From positions 1 to 64,000 of the forward strand of contig SCMY01000009.1 of assembly GCA_005502805.1 (NCBI GenBank): 64,000 nt of DNA, read 5' to 3'. Under the pieces are notes generated by a model. That model was given only the letters and a program-made list of their open reading frames with translations. It was not told where the DNA came from and made no database searches. This DNA is from Rhizobiales bacterium 2SD (GTDB lineage: Bacteria > Pseudomonadota > Alphaproteobacteria > Rhizobiales > Beijerinckiaceae). Numbering within the stretch: the first letter of the stretch is position 1; each line of letters begins with the position of its first letter. Shown piece by piece: positions 42,469 to 49,966 of the stretch. The position numbers were made by a program, and so were the translations under genes.

Positions 42469-43770
42469 TCAAGCGGCGCGGTCCTTCATGCCGCCATCCG
42501 TCAGGCGATACCAGGCGATGATCGCCGAGACATAGAGCTCATTCAGCGCGTGCAGCGGCAGTGGCGCGATCGAGGTCACGGGGAAAGGCAGGCTCGCTTT
42601 GTCGCCGGTCGAGAGATACTGCGCCATCGCCTTGCCCATCGCCGTCTGCAGCCCGACGCCGCGGCCCATGCAGCCGATGTCGACGAGCAGGCCAGGCTCA
42701 GGCTCGTGCAGATGCGGCAGGAAGTCGCGGGTGAGCGCGACGCGACCGCACCAGCGATAGTCGATGCGCAGATCCTTGGCCTGCGGATACATCTTGCCGA
42801 CGACACGTTCGAGATGAGCCCAGTCGGCGGCCCCCTGCGGCTCGCGGAAGGGCCCGCGCCCGCCCATCAGCAGGCGGTTGGTGTGATCCTTGCGGAAATA
42901 GAGCAGGAGCTGGCGCGTATCTGAGGTGACCTGTCCCTCGGGCAGAATGGTGCCGGCGAGGTTGTCGGAGAGCGGCTCAGTCGCGACGATGAACGAATTC
43001 GGCCGGATCACCGTCTGGCGCAGTTTCGGAATCAGGTCGCCAGTATAGCCATTGGTCGCGATCACCACGCGCGGTGCGGTGACGCTGGCGCCCTGCGCTG
43101 TGCGCACGATCCAGTTGCCGCCGTCGCGCCGCAGTCCGGTCACCGGGCTCTGGCCGCAGATCGCGACGCCGGCGTTTTGCGCGGCGCGGGCGAGGCCGCG
43201 GGCATAGGCGAGCGGCTGGACCCCGCCGCCGCGCGGGTCGAGCCAGCCACCAAGATAGCGGTCGGTACCGAGCAGGCGAGCGGCTGCATCGGCGTCGAGA
43301 TAGCGGGCGGCGACGCCGCGGCTTGCCCATTCCTCGGCGCGCCGCTTCACCGTCTCGACCATGGCTGGCGTATGGGCGCCCTGAATCCAGCCCGCCCGGC
43401 GATGCGGCACCTCCATGCCGTGCTTCTCGATCAGCCCGAAGACGAGATTGGCCGTCGAGCCGACGAAGGAGACCAGTGCTGCGCCGGCCTCGGGCCCATA
43501 TTTGGAGACGATCTCGCTGGGATCGTATTTGATGCCGGGGATGACCTGCCCGCCATTGCGGCCGGACGCCCCCCAACCCGGCTCGCGCGCTTCCAGCACG
43601 ACGACGGAGACGCCGGCCTCGGCGAGATGCAGCGCGGTCGAGAGACCGGCATAGCCGGCGCCGACGATGCAGACATCCGCGCGGGCATCGCTTGCGAGCG
43701 GCGGCGTCTCGGCTGCGGCCGGGGCGGTGGCGTGCCAGAGCGAGGGCTGGAGCGGGAAGGGTTCGGCCAT
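42469..43770 (-). CDS. FAD-dependent amine oxidase (DadA/PuuB-like)
   Basis: A 433-residue flavoprotein of the D-amino-acid dehydrogenase/gamma-glutamylputrescine oxidase type. The FAD motif is VCIVGAGYAGLSTALHL, and WGASGRNGGQVIPG follows as in PuuB. The C-terminal GCMGRGVGLQTAMGK closes the FAD site. It lies 12 bases after the amino-acid ABC ATPase gene on the same strand, suggesting that the imported compound is an amine or amino acid oxidised here. Confidence 0.9.
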   Translation of the reverse strand: MAEPFPLQPSLWHATAPAAAETPPLASDARADVCIVGAGYAGLSTALHLAEAGVSVVVLEAREPGWGASGRNGGQVIPGIKYDPSEIVSKYGPEAGAALVSFVGSTANLVFGLIEKHGMEVPHRRAGWIQGAHTPAMVETVKRRAEEWASRGVAARYLDADAAARLLGTDRYLGGWLDPRGGGVQPLAYARGLARAAQNAGVAICGQSPVTGLRRDGGNWIVRTAQGASVTAPRVVIATNGYTGDLIPKLRQTVIRPNSFIVATEPLSDNLAGTILPEGQVTSDTRQLLLYFRKDHTNRLLMGGRGPFREPQGAADWAHLERVVGKMYPQAKDLRIDYRWCGRVALTRDFLPHLHEPEPGLLVDIGCMGRGVGLQTAMGKAMAQYLSTGDKASLPFPVTSIAPLPLHALNELYVSAIIAWYRLTDGGMKDRAA

Positions 43771-43781
43771 GTCGATATCCC

Positions 43782-44513
43782 TCAGATCGGTTTGAGCACG
43801 CGGCGCAAAAAGTCCTGCGTGCGCGGATTGCGCGGCGCGCTCAGCACCTCACGGGCAGCCCCCTCCTCGACGATGACACCGCCATCGAGGAAAAGGACGC
43901 GGTCGGCGACTTCGCGGGCAAAACCCATTTCATGGGTGACGACCAGCATGGTCATGCCTTCCTCGGCGAGGCTCTTCATCACGCCGAGCACCTCGCCTAC
44001 CAATTCGGGATCGAGCGCCGAAGTCGGCTCGTCGAACAGGATCGCCTTGGGCTGCATGGCCAGCGCGCGGGCAATGGCGACGCGCTGCATCTGGCCGCCG
44101 GAGAGTTGCGCCGGATAAGAGCCGAATTTGTCGGCGAGGCCGACGCGGGCGAGCAGATCGCGGCCTCGAGCCAGCGCCTCAGCAGGCGGCTCCTTCTTCA
44201 CATGGATCGGCCCTTCGACGACGTTCTCGAGCGCGGTCCGGTGCGGGAACAGGTTGAAGCGCTGGAACACCATCGCCATGGCGGTGCGAATGCCGACGAT
44301 CGAGCGGTCGGCCCGGTCGACCTTCGCCCCATCGACCGTGATCGCGCCGCCATCATAGGATTCGAGCCCGTTGATGCAGCGCAGGATGGTCGACTTGCCC
44401 GAGCCGGACGGGCCGATCAGGCAGACGACTTCGCCGCGCTGGACACTGCCGGTGATGCCCTTCAGCACCTGATGGCTGCCGAAGCTCTTGGTGACCTTGG
44501 ATAGCTCGATCAT
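43782..44513 (-). CDS. Polar amino-acid ABC transporter ATP-binding protein
   Basis: A 243-residue ATPase of the GlnQ/HisP type: Walker [11 protein letters not shown]-loop [10 protein letters not shown], signature [14 protein letters not shown], Walker [12 protein letters not shown]. The start overlaps the permease stop as ATGA. It energises the import system made with the permease (44510) and the binding protein (45259). Confidence 0.93.
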   Translation of the reverse strand: MIELSKVTKSFGSHQVLKGITGSVQRGEVVCLIGPSGSGKSTILRCINGLESYDGGAITVDGAKVDRADRSIVGIRTAMAMVFQRFNLFPHRTALENVVEGPIHVKKEPPAEALARGRDLLARVGLADKFGSYPAQLSGGQMQRVAIARALAMQPKAILFDEPTSALDPELVGEVLGVMKSLAEEGMTMLVVTHEMGFAREVADRVLFLDGGVIVEEGAAREVLSAPRNPRTQDFLRRVLKPI

Positions 44514-45172
44514 CGCCTGGCTCCCTTGCCGAAGCGGCGTTCGAGCCAGCCGACGAAGGCGATCAGCGGCAGGCTCATCGAGAGATAGAGCAGCGCCACC
44601 AGCGTGTAGACCGTCATGTTCTTGAAGGTCGAGGAGGCCAGGATCTGGCCCTGCAGCGTCAGCTCGGCGACGGTGATGGTCGAGGCTTGCGAGGAATCCT
44701 TCAGCATCATGATCATGATGTTGCCGTAGGGCGGCAGGATCACCTTGATCGCCTGCGGCAGGATCACCCGGCGCATCATCATGAACCAGCCCATGCCGAT
44801 CGACTGCGCCGCCTCGATCTGGCCGTGGTCGATCGCCTCGATGCCGGCCCGGAAGTTCTCGGAGTGATAGGCCGAATAGGCGATGCCGAGGCCGATGATC
44901 GAGGCCTGCAGCGCCGTCAGCGCCACGCCGAATTCGGGGAAGACGAAGTAGATGTAGAAGAGCTGCACCAGGATCGGGATGCCGCGCAACGTGTTGACGA
45001 TCATCTTGGCGACGAAGGCGAGCCAGGCGATGCCGGAGACGCGCATCAGCGCCCAAACCAGCCCCAGGACGGTGGAGAGCGCCAGCGAGCCCAGCGTCAC
45101 CAGGACGGTGAACTTCAGGCCCTGGAGCAGGATCGGCAGGAAGGTGCCGGCATCGCGCAGGACGGTCTGCAT
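44510..45172 (-). CDS. Polar amino-acid ABC transporter permease
   Basis: A 220-residue permease of the His/Glu/Gln/Arg/opine family with about five helices and the EAA loop [22 protein letters not shown]. Only one permease gene is present, so the channel should be a homodimer. It is followed by the overlapping ATPase gene and preceded 86 bases upstream by the binding-protein gene. Confidence 0.93.
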   Translation of the reverse strand: MQTVLRDAGTFLPILLQGLKFTVLVTLGSLALSTVLGLVWALMRVSGIAWLAFVAKMIVNTLRGIPILVQLFYIYFVFPEFGVALTALQASIIGLGIAYSAYHSENFRAGIEAIDHGQIEAAQSIGMGWFMMMRRVILPQAIKVILPPYGNIMIMMLKDSSQASTITVAELTLQGQILASSTFKNMTVYTLVALLYLSMSLPLIAFVGWLERRFGKGARR

Positions 45173-45258
45173 GAAAGCTCGAACTGTCTGGACGGGCGGC
45201 GCACCCGGCGCCGCCTCATGATGACGATGAAGAGTGCTTCAGCGCGCCGGGCGCGGCC

Positions 45259-46014
45259 TCACTCGAGGCCCCATTTGGCGAGGATCTTGGCGAGGCTGCC
45301 ATCGGCCTTGAGCTTGGCGAGCGCGGTGTTCACCTTCTTGAGCAGCTCGCCGTCGCTCTTGCGCACGCCGATGCCGACCGAGCCGGTGAACATCGGCTTA
45401 TACGACTTCACCAGCCTCACCTGTGGGAACAGGCCCTGCTGCAAATTATAGGCGACGATCGGCCCGTCGGCGAAGCCGGCCTGGATGCGGCCGGCGTTCA
45501 CATCGGCGAGGATGTCGGGGATGGTCTTGTAGATCTTGACCTCGGAGACGATGCCACCCTTCTGCAGCGGTTCGACATAGGCAGTGCCGACCTGGGCGCC
45601 GACGACATAGCCTTTGAGCTCGTCGACGGATTTGTAATCCTTGGCGTCCGATTTCGGCACCATCAGGCCTTCGCCATAGGTGTAGATCGGATCGGAGAAG
45701 TCGATCGCCTCCTTGCGCGCCGGGGTGATGTACATGGCGGCGGCGATCAGATCGATCTTGTTGCTGGTCAGGCCGGCGATCAGGGTGGAGAACTGCATGC
45801 CCTCGACCTCGACCTTGAAACCGGCCTCCTTGCCGACCTCCTTGATCAGGTCGACCATCACGCCTTCGATCATGCTGGTCTTGGTGTCGAGGAACGTGAA
45901 GGGAATGCCGGTCGGGGTCGAGCCGACCTTGAGCACGGACTGGGCGGCAGCCGGCGAGATCGACGCGGCGACGGCGCCTCCGGCCAGCAGGGTCAGGAAG
46001 GTCCGGCGTTCCAT
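45259..46014 (-). CDS. Amino-acid ABC transporter substrate-binding protein
   Basis: Family 3 solute-binding protein, 251 residues. The signal peptide has a twin-arginine-like MERRTFLTLLAGG and ends PAAAQS. The mature protein shows the typical GSTPTGIPFTF opening and the DLIAAAMYITPARKEAIDFS stretch. Ligand is a polar amino acid or related amine. It is divergent from a cupin-HTH regulator gene, with two matching palindromes between them. Confidence 0.92.
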   Translation of the reverse strand: MERRTFLTLLAGGAVAASISPAAAQSVLKVGSTPTGIPFTFLDTKTSMIEGVMVDLIKEVGKEAGFKVEVEGMQFSTLIAGLTSNKIDLIAAAMYITPARKEAIDFSDPIYTYGEGLMVPKSDAKDYKSVDELKGYVVGAQVGTAYVEPLQKGGIVSEVKIYKTIPDILADVNAGRIQAGFADGPIVAYNLQQGLFPQVRLVKSYKPMFTGSVGIGVRKSDGELLKKVNTALAKLKADGSLAKILAKWGLE

Positions 46015-46064
46015 GGCAATCTCCCCTCATTTGTCCGTCCGCCCCGAAGAGGCGCCAGCTCGAA

Positions 46065-46082
46065 TTTTCATGAGCATGAAGA
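46065..46082. promoter_or_regulatory. Operator 1 of the cupin-HTH regulator
   Basis: TTTTCATGAGCATGAAGA, a palindrome matching 7 of 8 arm positions of operator 2. It is 51 bases in front of the binding-protein gene start on the minus strand. The core CATG-N2-CATG is shared by both sites. Confidence 0.75.
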
Positions 46083-46114
46083 TACGAGCATAGGACGATC
46101 TTGCCGGCAAGTGA

Positions 46115-46132
46115 TTTTCATGCACATGAAAA
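46115..46132. promoter_or_regulatory. Operator 2 of the cupin-HTH regulator
   Basis: TTTTCATGCACATGAAAA, a perfect 8-2-8 palindrome 20 bases before the regulator start. Its centre is exactly 50 bases from operator 1, close to five turns of DNA, so two dimers would sit on one face and could act together or loop DNA. Confidence 0.8.
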
Positions 46133-46151
46133 AGATGGAGAAGGAATCGCG

Positions 46152-46739
46152 ATGAGCCTGCCTGCCGCCGACCTGCCGCATCTGCATGTCGATCGCGAGA
46201 TCGGGGCGCGGCTGCGCCTGCTCAGACGCGCGCGGCGGCTGTCGCTGGAGGAGCTCGCGAGCCGCACCGGCCTGTCGATCGGCTTCCTCAGCCAGATCGA
46301 GCGCGGCCTGTCCTCGCCGACGCTGCGCGTGCTCGCCGCCGTCGCCGATGCGCTGGGGACCGCGATCTCGGACCTCTTCCCCGCCGACCAGCGACAGGCG
46401 GACCCGACTGCAACCATCGTGCGCCAATCGGACCGCGGCGAATTGCAGCTCTGGCGCTCCGGCATCCGCAAGCAATTGCTCACCCCGCAGGCGGAAGGCG
46501 CCAAGCTCAACCTCTTCATCGTCGAGATGGAGCCCGGCGCCAGCACCGGCGACGAACACTACATCCACAATGGCGAGGAAGCCGGCCTCGTGCTCAGCGG
46601 CAGCATGCTGCTCAATGTCGAGAACGAGAGCTGGGTCATGCACGAGGGCGACAGCTTCCGCTTCCTGTCCTCGCGGCCGCATCGCTTCGCCAACCAGCAT
46701 GACGGCGTCACCCGCGTGCTCTGGGTCAACTGCCTGTAG
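46152..46739 (+). CDS. XRE-cupin transcriptional regulator (PuuR-like)
   Basis: A 195-residue regulator: N-terminal XRE helix-turn-helix (about 18-72, LEELASRTGLSIGFLSQIERG) and a C-terminal cupin domain (about 115-190, EPGASTGDEHYIHNGEEAGLVLSG) that should bind the effector. This design is shared by PuuR and other amine or amino-acid catabolic repressors. It is divergent from the amino-acid ABC operon containing a PuuB-like oxidase. ATG 46152 follows GGAATCG; in-frame upstream codons run through operator 2, so they are not used. Confidence 0.88.
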   Translation: MSLPAADLPHLHVDREIGARLRLLRRARRLSLEELASRTGLSIGFLSQIERGLSSPTLRVLAAVADALGTAISDLFPADQRQADPTATIVRQSDRGELQLWRSGIRKQLLTPQAEGAKLNLFIVEMEPGASTGDEHYIHNGEEAGLVLSGSMLLNVENESWVMHEGDSFRFLSSRPHRFANQHDGVTRVLWVNCL

Positions 46740-46889
46740 CGGGCACAGCTCCGCGCTTTTTGCATAACAAAGCCCTTTCCAGATAGCCCGCCCTGCGTTT
46801 AGGCCAATGCCGCCATGAACAAAGGCGGCTGGACAACACCGCCTCCCCCGGAGCGATCATTCGCGAGGGGAAACGCTAGGGAGGTCGGC

Positions 46890-47063
46890 ATGGCAGGACA
46901 AGCCGCCAGCAGCACCGCCCCGTTCGGCTCCGTCTGCGAGCCGCAGCGGCGCGGCAGTCAGGTGATCCAGATCGCGGTGCTGGTCGAACGCCCGTCGAGC
47001 GCTCACGTCCCGTCCTCCGGACAATCAGTCGGCCTTACCGCGCAAGAGGACAAGCAGCCATGA
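46890..47063 (+). CDS. Candidate small protein coupled to a hydrolase gene
   Basis: A possible 57-residue protein. ATG 46890 has AGGGAGG with 5 bases spacing, and the stop overlaps the next gene's ATG by four bases. The sequence (QRRGSQVIQIAVLVER in the middle) has no domain that I recognise and is partly low-complexity. It might instead be a leader or just a translated spacer. Low certainty. Confidence 0.35.
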   Translation: MAGQAASSTAPFGSVCEPQRRGSQVIQIAVLVERPSSAHVPSSGQSVGLTAQEDKQP

Positions 47064-47929
47064 CACAAGCGCGACGGCAGCAGCATGATCATTCCGACGC
47101 AGCGTCGGGCGCGAGCGGAGGGGTCACCGTCAACGGCGAATTCCGGGTGAAGCTGCCTGATGGCGCCGTGCTACGTGCGCTGTCGCAGGGGCAGGGCCGG
47201 CCGTTGCTGCTGGTCAGCGGGCTCGCTGGCAGCGCGGCCTTCTGGGACGACAACGCCGCAACGCTCGCTCGTTCCTTCCAGGTCCTGCGCTTCGACCAGC
47301 GCGGCATCGGCGCCAGCGACCGCGGCAGCGCGCCCTGCACGATAGACCAGTTGGCGCGCGACTGCCTTGCGGTGCTCGACGCCGCCGGCATCGAGCGCGC
47401 CGCCGTTCTGGGACACTCCACCGGCGGCTGCATCGGCCTGTCCCTGGCACGCCAGGCGCCCGAGCGGCTCGACGGGCTGATCGTCAGCGGCGGCTGGCTG
47501 AAGCAGAACCGCTACATGACCGCGCTGTTCGAGACCCGCCTCGCCATCCTCGACCAGCATCCACGCGCCTATGCGGCGACAGCGACGCTGATGACCTACC
47601 CGCCGACTTGGCTCGAGGCTCATTGGAACGTCTACGAGGCGGCGGTCGCGGCCGCGCCCGATACCCCCGAGACGAAACAGGTGATGCGCGAGCGCATCCA
47701 CGCGCTGCGGGCTTTCGACGCGTCGGATTGGGCGGGCGAGATCATCGTACCGACGCTGATCCTCGGCGCGCGCGACGACATGATCGTGCCCGCCTTCCTG
47801 CAGGAGGAACTCGCCGTCGCCATGCCCGGCGCCCGCAAGACGCTGCTCGATTCGGGCGGGCACTTCTTCCCGGTCTCCCGCCCCGACGCCTTCACCGCCA
47901 ATGTCGCTGAATGGATCGGCGCCCTGTAA
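47060..47929 (+). CDS. Alpha/beta hydrolase (RutD-like)
   Basis: A 289-residue alpha/beta hydrolase. The oxyanion strand LLLVSGLAGSAAFW, nucleophile elbow LGHSTGGCIG, acid GARDDMIVP and histidine SGGHFFPVSR form a full triad. The overall pattern is like RutD of pyrimidine degradation and related carboxyl-ester or carbamate hydrolases. No other rut gene is present, so the function is open. It overlaps the small candidate gene upstream. Confidence 0.87.
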   Translation: MTQARRQQHDHSDAASGASGGVTVNGEFRVKLPDGAVLRALSQGQGRPLLLVSGLAGSAAFWDDNAATLARSFQVLRFDQRGIGASDRGSAPCTIDQLARDCLAVLDAAGIERAAVLGHSTGGCIGLSLARQAPERLDGLIVSGGWLKQNRYMTALFETRLAILDQHPRAYAATATLMTYPPTWLEAHWNVYEAAVAAAPDTPETKQVMRERIHALRAFDASDWAGEIIVPTLILGARDDMIVPAFLQEELAVAMPGARKTLLDSGGHFFPVSRPDAFTANVAEWIGAL

Positions 47930-48013
47930 TCACGACCGCGACGAACTGCCCTGTATTCAAAGGAGCAGGCTGCGCTATCTCAGAAGGAGTCTAAGCTGAG
48001 GAGAGACGACCCG

Positions 48014-48415
48014 ATGAGACTGCCGATGAGACTGATCGCCAGCGCTGCCCTGCTTTCCCTCGCCACGATGGCCACATCCCCCGCCTCGGCGCAGGACGTC
48101 TCGGCCGGCGAGCGCTCCTGGAACAAGTGCCGCGCCTGCCACCAGATCGGCGAAGGCGCCAAGAACCTGGTCGGTCCGCAGCTCAACGGCCTGTTCGGCC
48201 GGCATACCGGCGCGGTCGAGGGCTACAGCTACTCGACCGCCAACAAGGGCGCCAACATCACCTGGGACGAGGCGGTCTTCGCCGAATACATCAAGGACCC
48301 GAAGGCCAAGATCCCCGGCACCAAAATGGTCTTCGCCGGCATCAAGAACGACAAGGAAATCGCCGACCTCACCGCCTTCCTCAAGCAGTTCGACAAGGAC
48401 GGCAAGAAGCTCTGA
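48014..48415 (+). CDS. Class I cytochrome c
   Basis: A 133-residue exported mono-heme cytochrome. The signal peptide ends ASAQD. Heme is bound at CRACH, with the axial methionine in GTKMVFAG. The layout (GPQLNGLFGR, YSYSTANK) is that of alphaproteobacterial soluble cytochromes c2/c550. A periplasmic electron carrier to an oxidase or nitrite/other reductase is expected. It stands alone. Confidence 0.93.
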   Translation: MRLPMRLIASAALLSLATMATSPASAQDVSAGERSWNKCRACHQIGEGAKNLVGPQLNGLFGRHTGAVEGYSYSTANKGANITWDEAVFAEYIKDPKAKIPGTKMVFAGIKNDKEIADLTAFLKQFDKDGKKL

Positions 48416-48459
48416 GGCGACTGAAGTGCCCGCTCGTTAGTTTGCCAGGTCACCCTACC

Positions 48460-48488
48460 GGATTGCGGCACGCACTCGGCCGCAATCC
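48460..48488. terminator. Possible hairpin after cytochrome c
   Basis: GGATTGCGG (48460-48468) pairs with CCGCAATCC (48480-48488) around an 11-base loop. No T run follows on the plus strand, so it may be a weak terminator or an RNA-stabilising hairpin. Confidence 0.35.
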
Positions 48489-48545
48489 GCGGAAAAGAAT
48501 TGCCGGCTACGGAATCCACTGGCGAGCTCACATGCGAATCACCAT

Positions 48546-49031
48546 ATGCTGCCGCTCGGGCAGGAGATGTGGAGGTTGGCAAGAGTGGCAAAGGCGGCAG
48601 CCGGCAAACGGGCGGCAGAGCCGAAAGTGCAGATCGGCGCAATACCGTACCGGCACAGGCCGGACGGCGCCGTCGAGATCATGCTGGTGACAACGCGCGA
48701 GACCCAGCGCTGGATCGTGCCGAAAGGCTGGCCGATCCGCGGGCTGAAGGGGCATGAGGCGGCCGCGCGCGAAGCCATGGAAGAGGCCGGCCTGCTCGGA
48801 GAAATCGGCAAGAAGCCCGTCGGCCGCTACACGTATTGGAAGCGGCGGACACGCGACTTCGTGCTGTGCAAGGTCCGGCTCTATCTGCTCGCGGTGAGGG
48901 AGCAGCTAGCGACATGGCCCGAGCAGGATCAGCGGCGCTGCCAATGGTTCACCCAGGCCGACGCGGCCGATCTCGTGGACGAGCCCGCGCTCGGCGCGAT
49001 CATTCGCAGCCTGACGCCGAGCAAGGCCTGA
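48546..49031 (+). CDS. Nudix hydrolase
   Basis: A 161-residue Nudix protein resembling diphosphoinositol-polyphosphate/diadenosine-polyphosphate hydrolases (IVPKGWPIRGLKGHEAAARE). The Nudix box keeps R-E-x-x-E-E-x-G (REAMEEAGL), but the first glutamate of the G-x5-E part is a leucine. Catalysis uses the REUxEE glutamates, so activity is still possible. ATG 48546 or 48567 could start it. Convergent with the 2OG oxygenase gene 12 bases away. Confidence 0.85.
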   Translation: MLPLGQEMWRLARVAKAAAGKRAAEPKVQIGAIPYRHRPDGAVEIMLVTTRETQRWIVPKGWPIRGLKGHEAAAREAMEEAGLLGEIGKKPVGRYTYWKRRTRDFVLCKVRLYLLAVREQLATWPEQDQRRCQWFTQADAADLVDEPALGAIIRSLTPSKA

Positions 49032-49042
49032 CACCGCTCCGT

Positions 49043-49786
49043 TCAGCGCGCATCGTGGAAGATCAGCCCCGTCGTGTAGCGTTCGCCTGAACGCACCCGG
49101 CTAACACCGTGGCGCAGGTTGACACGATAAGGCCCGCGCGCGCCCTGCACCGGCCGGTGCTGCACGGCGAAGATCGCGGCCTCGCCCTGCCGGAGCGGCA
49201 CCACCTCGGGCCGCGACTGCATGCGCGGGCGCTGCTCGACCAAGGTGAATTCGCCCCCGATGAAGTCCCGACCCGGCTCGGAGAGCAGGACCACCATCTG
49301 GAATGGGAAGAACAGGTCGCCATAGAGGTCCTGGTGCAGGCAGTTGTAGTCGCCGGCACCGTATTTCAGCAGCAAGGGCGTGGGCCGTTCCTGCCCTCGC
49401 GCATGACAGAGCGCAAGGAAGTCGTCGAGCCTCTCCGGATAGCGCTGAGCGATGTCGAGCGTGGCATTCCAGCGATTGGCGATCGGTGCAAGCCGCGAGT
49501 AGATCAGCGGCCGCAGCGCCGCGATCGCCTCCGGCAGCGGATGAGCGAAGTACTGATATTCGCCGCGACCGAAGCCGTGCCGGGCCATGACGATCCGACT
49601 ACGGAAATGCCGGGGCTCGGCGTAGAGCGCCCTTAGCGCGGCGCAGGCGTCGGCATCGAGCAGAGGCCCGGTCAAGCCGACTCCATGCTCGTCGAGTTCG
49701 CTCTCGATCCCCGGCCAGTCGAGCTCGGCAACACGCTCTGCCATCGTCTGCGCTTTCGTGTTGCGAACTGCCGTCGTCGCCATCAT
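49043..49786 (-). CDS. 2OG-Fe(II) oxygenase (prolyl hydroxylase-like)
   Basis: A 247-residue double-stranded beta-helix oxygenase. The iron triad is seen as H-x-D in CLHQDLYGD and the distal histidine in VNLRHGVS, with the 2-oxoglutarate arginine following. FPFQMVVLLSEPG is a typical barrel strand. Relatives hydroxylate proteins or nucleic acids. It lies alone, divergent from the copA-cueR unit, so the substrate is unknown. Confidence 0.82.
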   Translation of the reverse strand: MMATTAVRNTKAQTMAERVAELDWPGIESELDEHGVGLTGPLLDADACAALRALYAEPRHFRSRIVMARHGFGRGEYQYFAHPLPEAIAALRPLIYSRLAPIANRWNATLDIAQRYPERLDDFLALCHARGQERPTPLLLKYGAGDYNCLHQDLYGDLFFPFQMVVLLSEPGRDFIGGEFTLVEQRPRMQSRPEVVPLRQGEAAIFAVQHRPVQGARGPYRVNLRHGVSRVRSGERYTTGLIFHDAR

Positions 49787-49904
49787 CCGCTTCCTTCATC
49801 GGCCTCATGGCGGCGATAAAGCGCTCGGCGGCCGGCTCGCGACACCCGGTTTCTGTCTCGCCAGCCACCGGGCGAAGCTGCTGGCCCTTCCGAAAAACGA
49901 CCGC

Positions 49905-49935
49905 TTGACCTTCCCATGATGGGAAGGTGTAGCCA
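49905..49935 (+). promoter_or_regulatory. CueR-type operator and copA promoter
   Basis: A -35 TTGACC (49905-49910) and -10 TAGCCA (49930-49935) are 19 bases apart. The dyad ACCTTCCC-N5-GGGAAGGT (49908-49928) is the standard CueR box. It is 32 bases before the copA start. Confidence 0.9.
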
Positions 49936-49966
49936 TCTTCCAACAGATGAAGGAAGGTGATGCGTC

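Noticed and set aside
46815-46889. Longer start (ATG 46815) for the small gene before the hydrolase
   Set aside because: No ribosome site there, while ATG 46890 has AGGGAGG; the added residues are proline-rich and uninformative.
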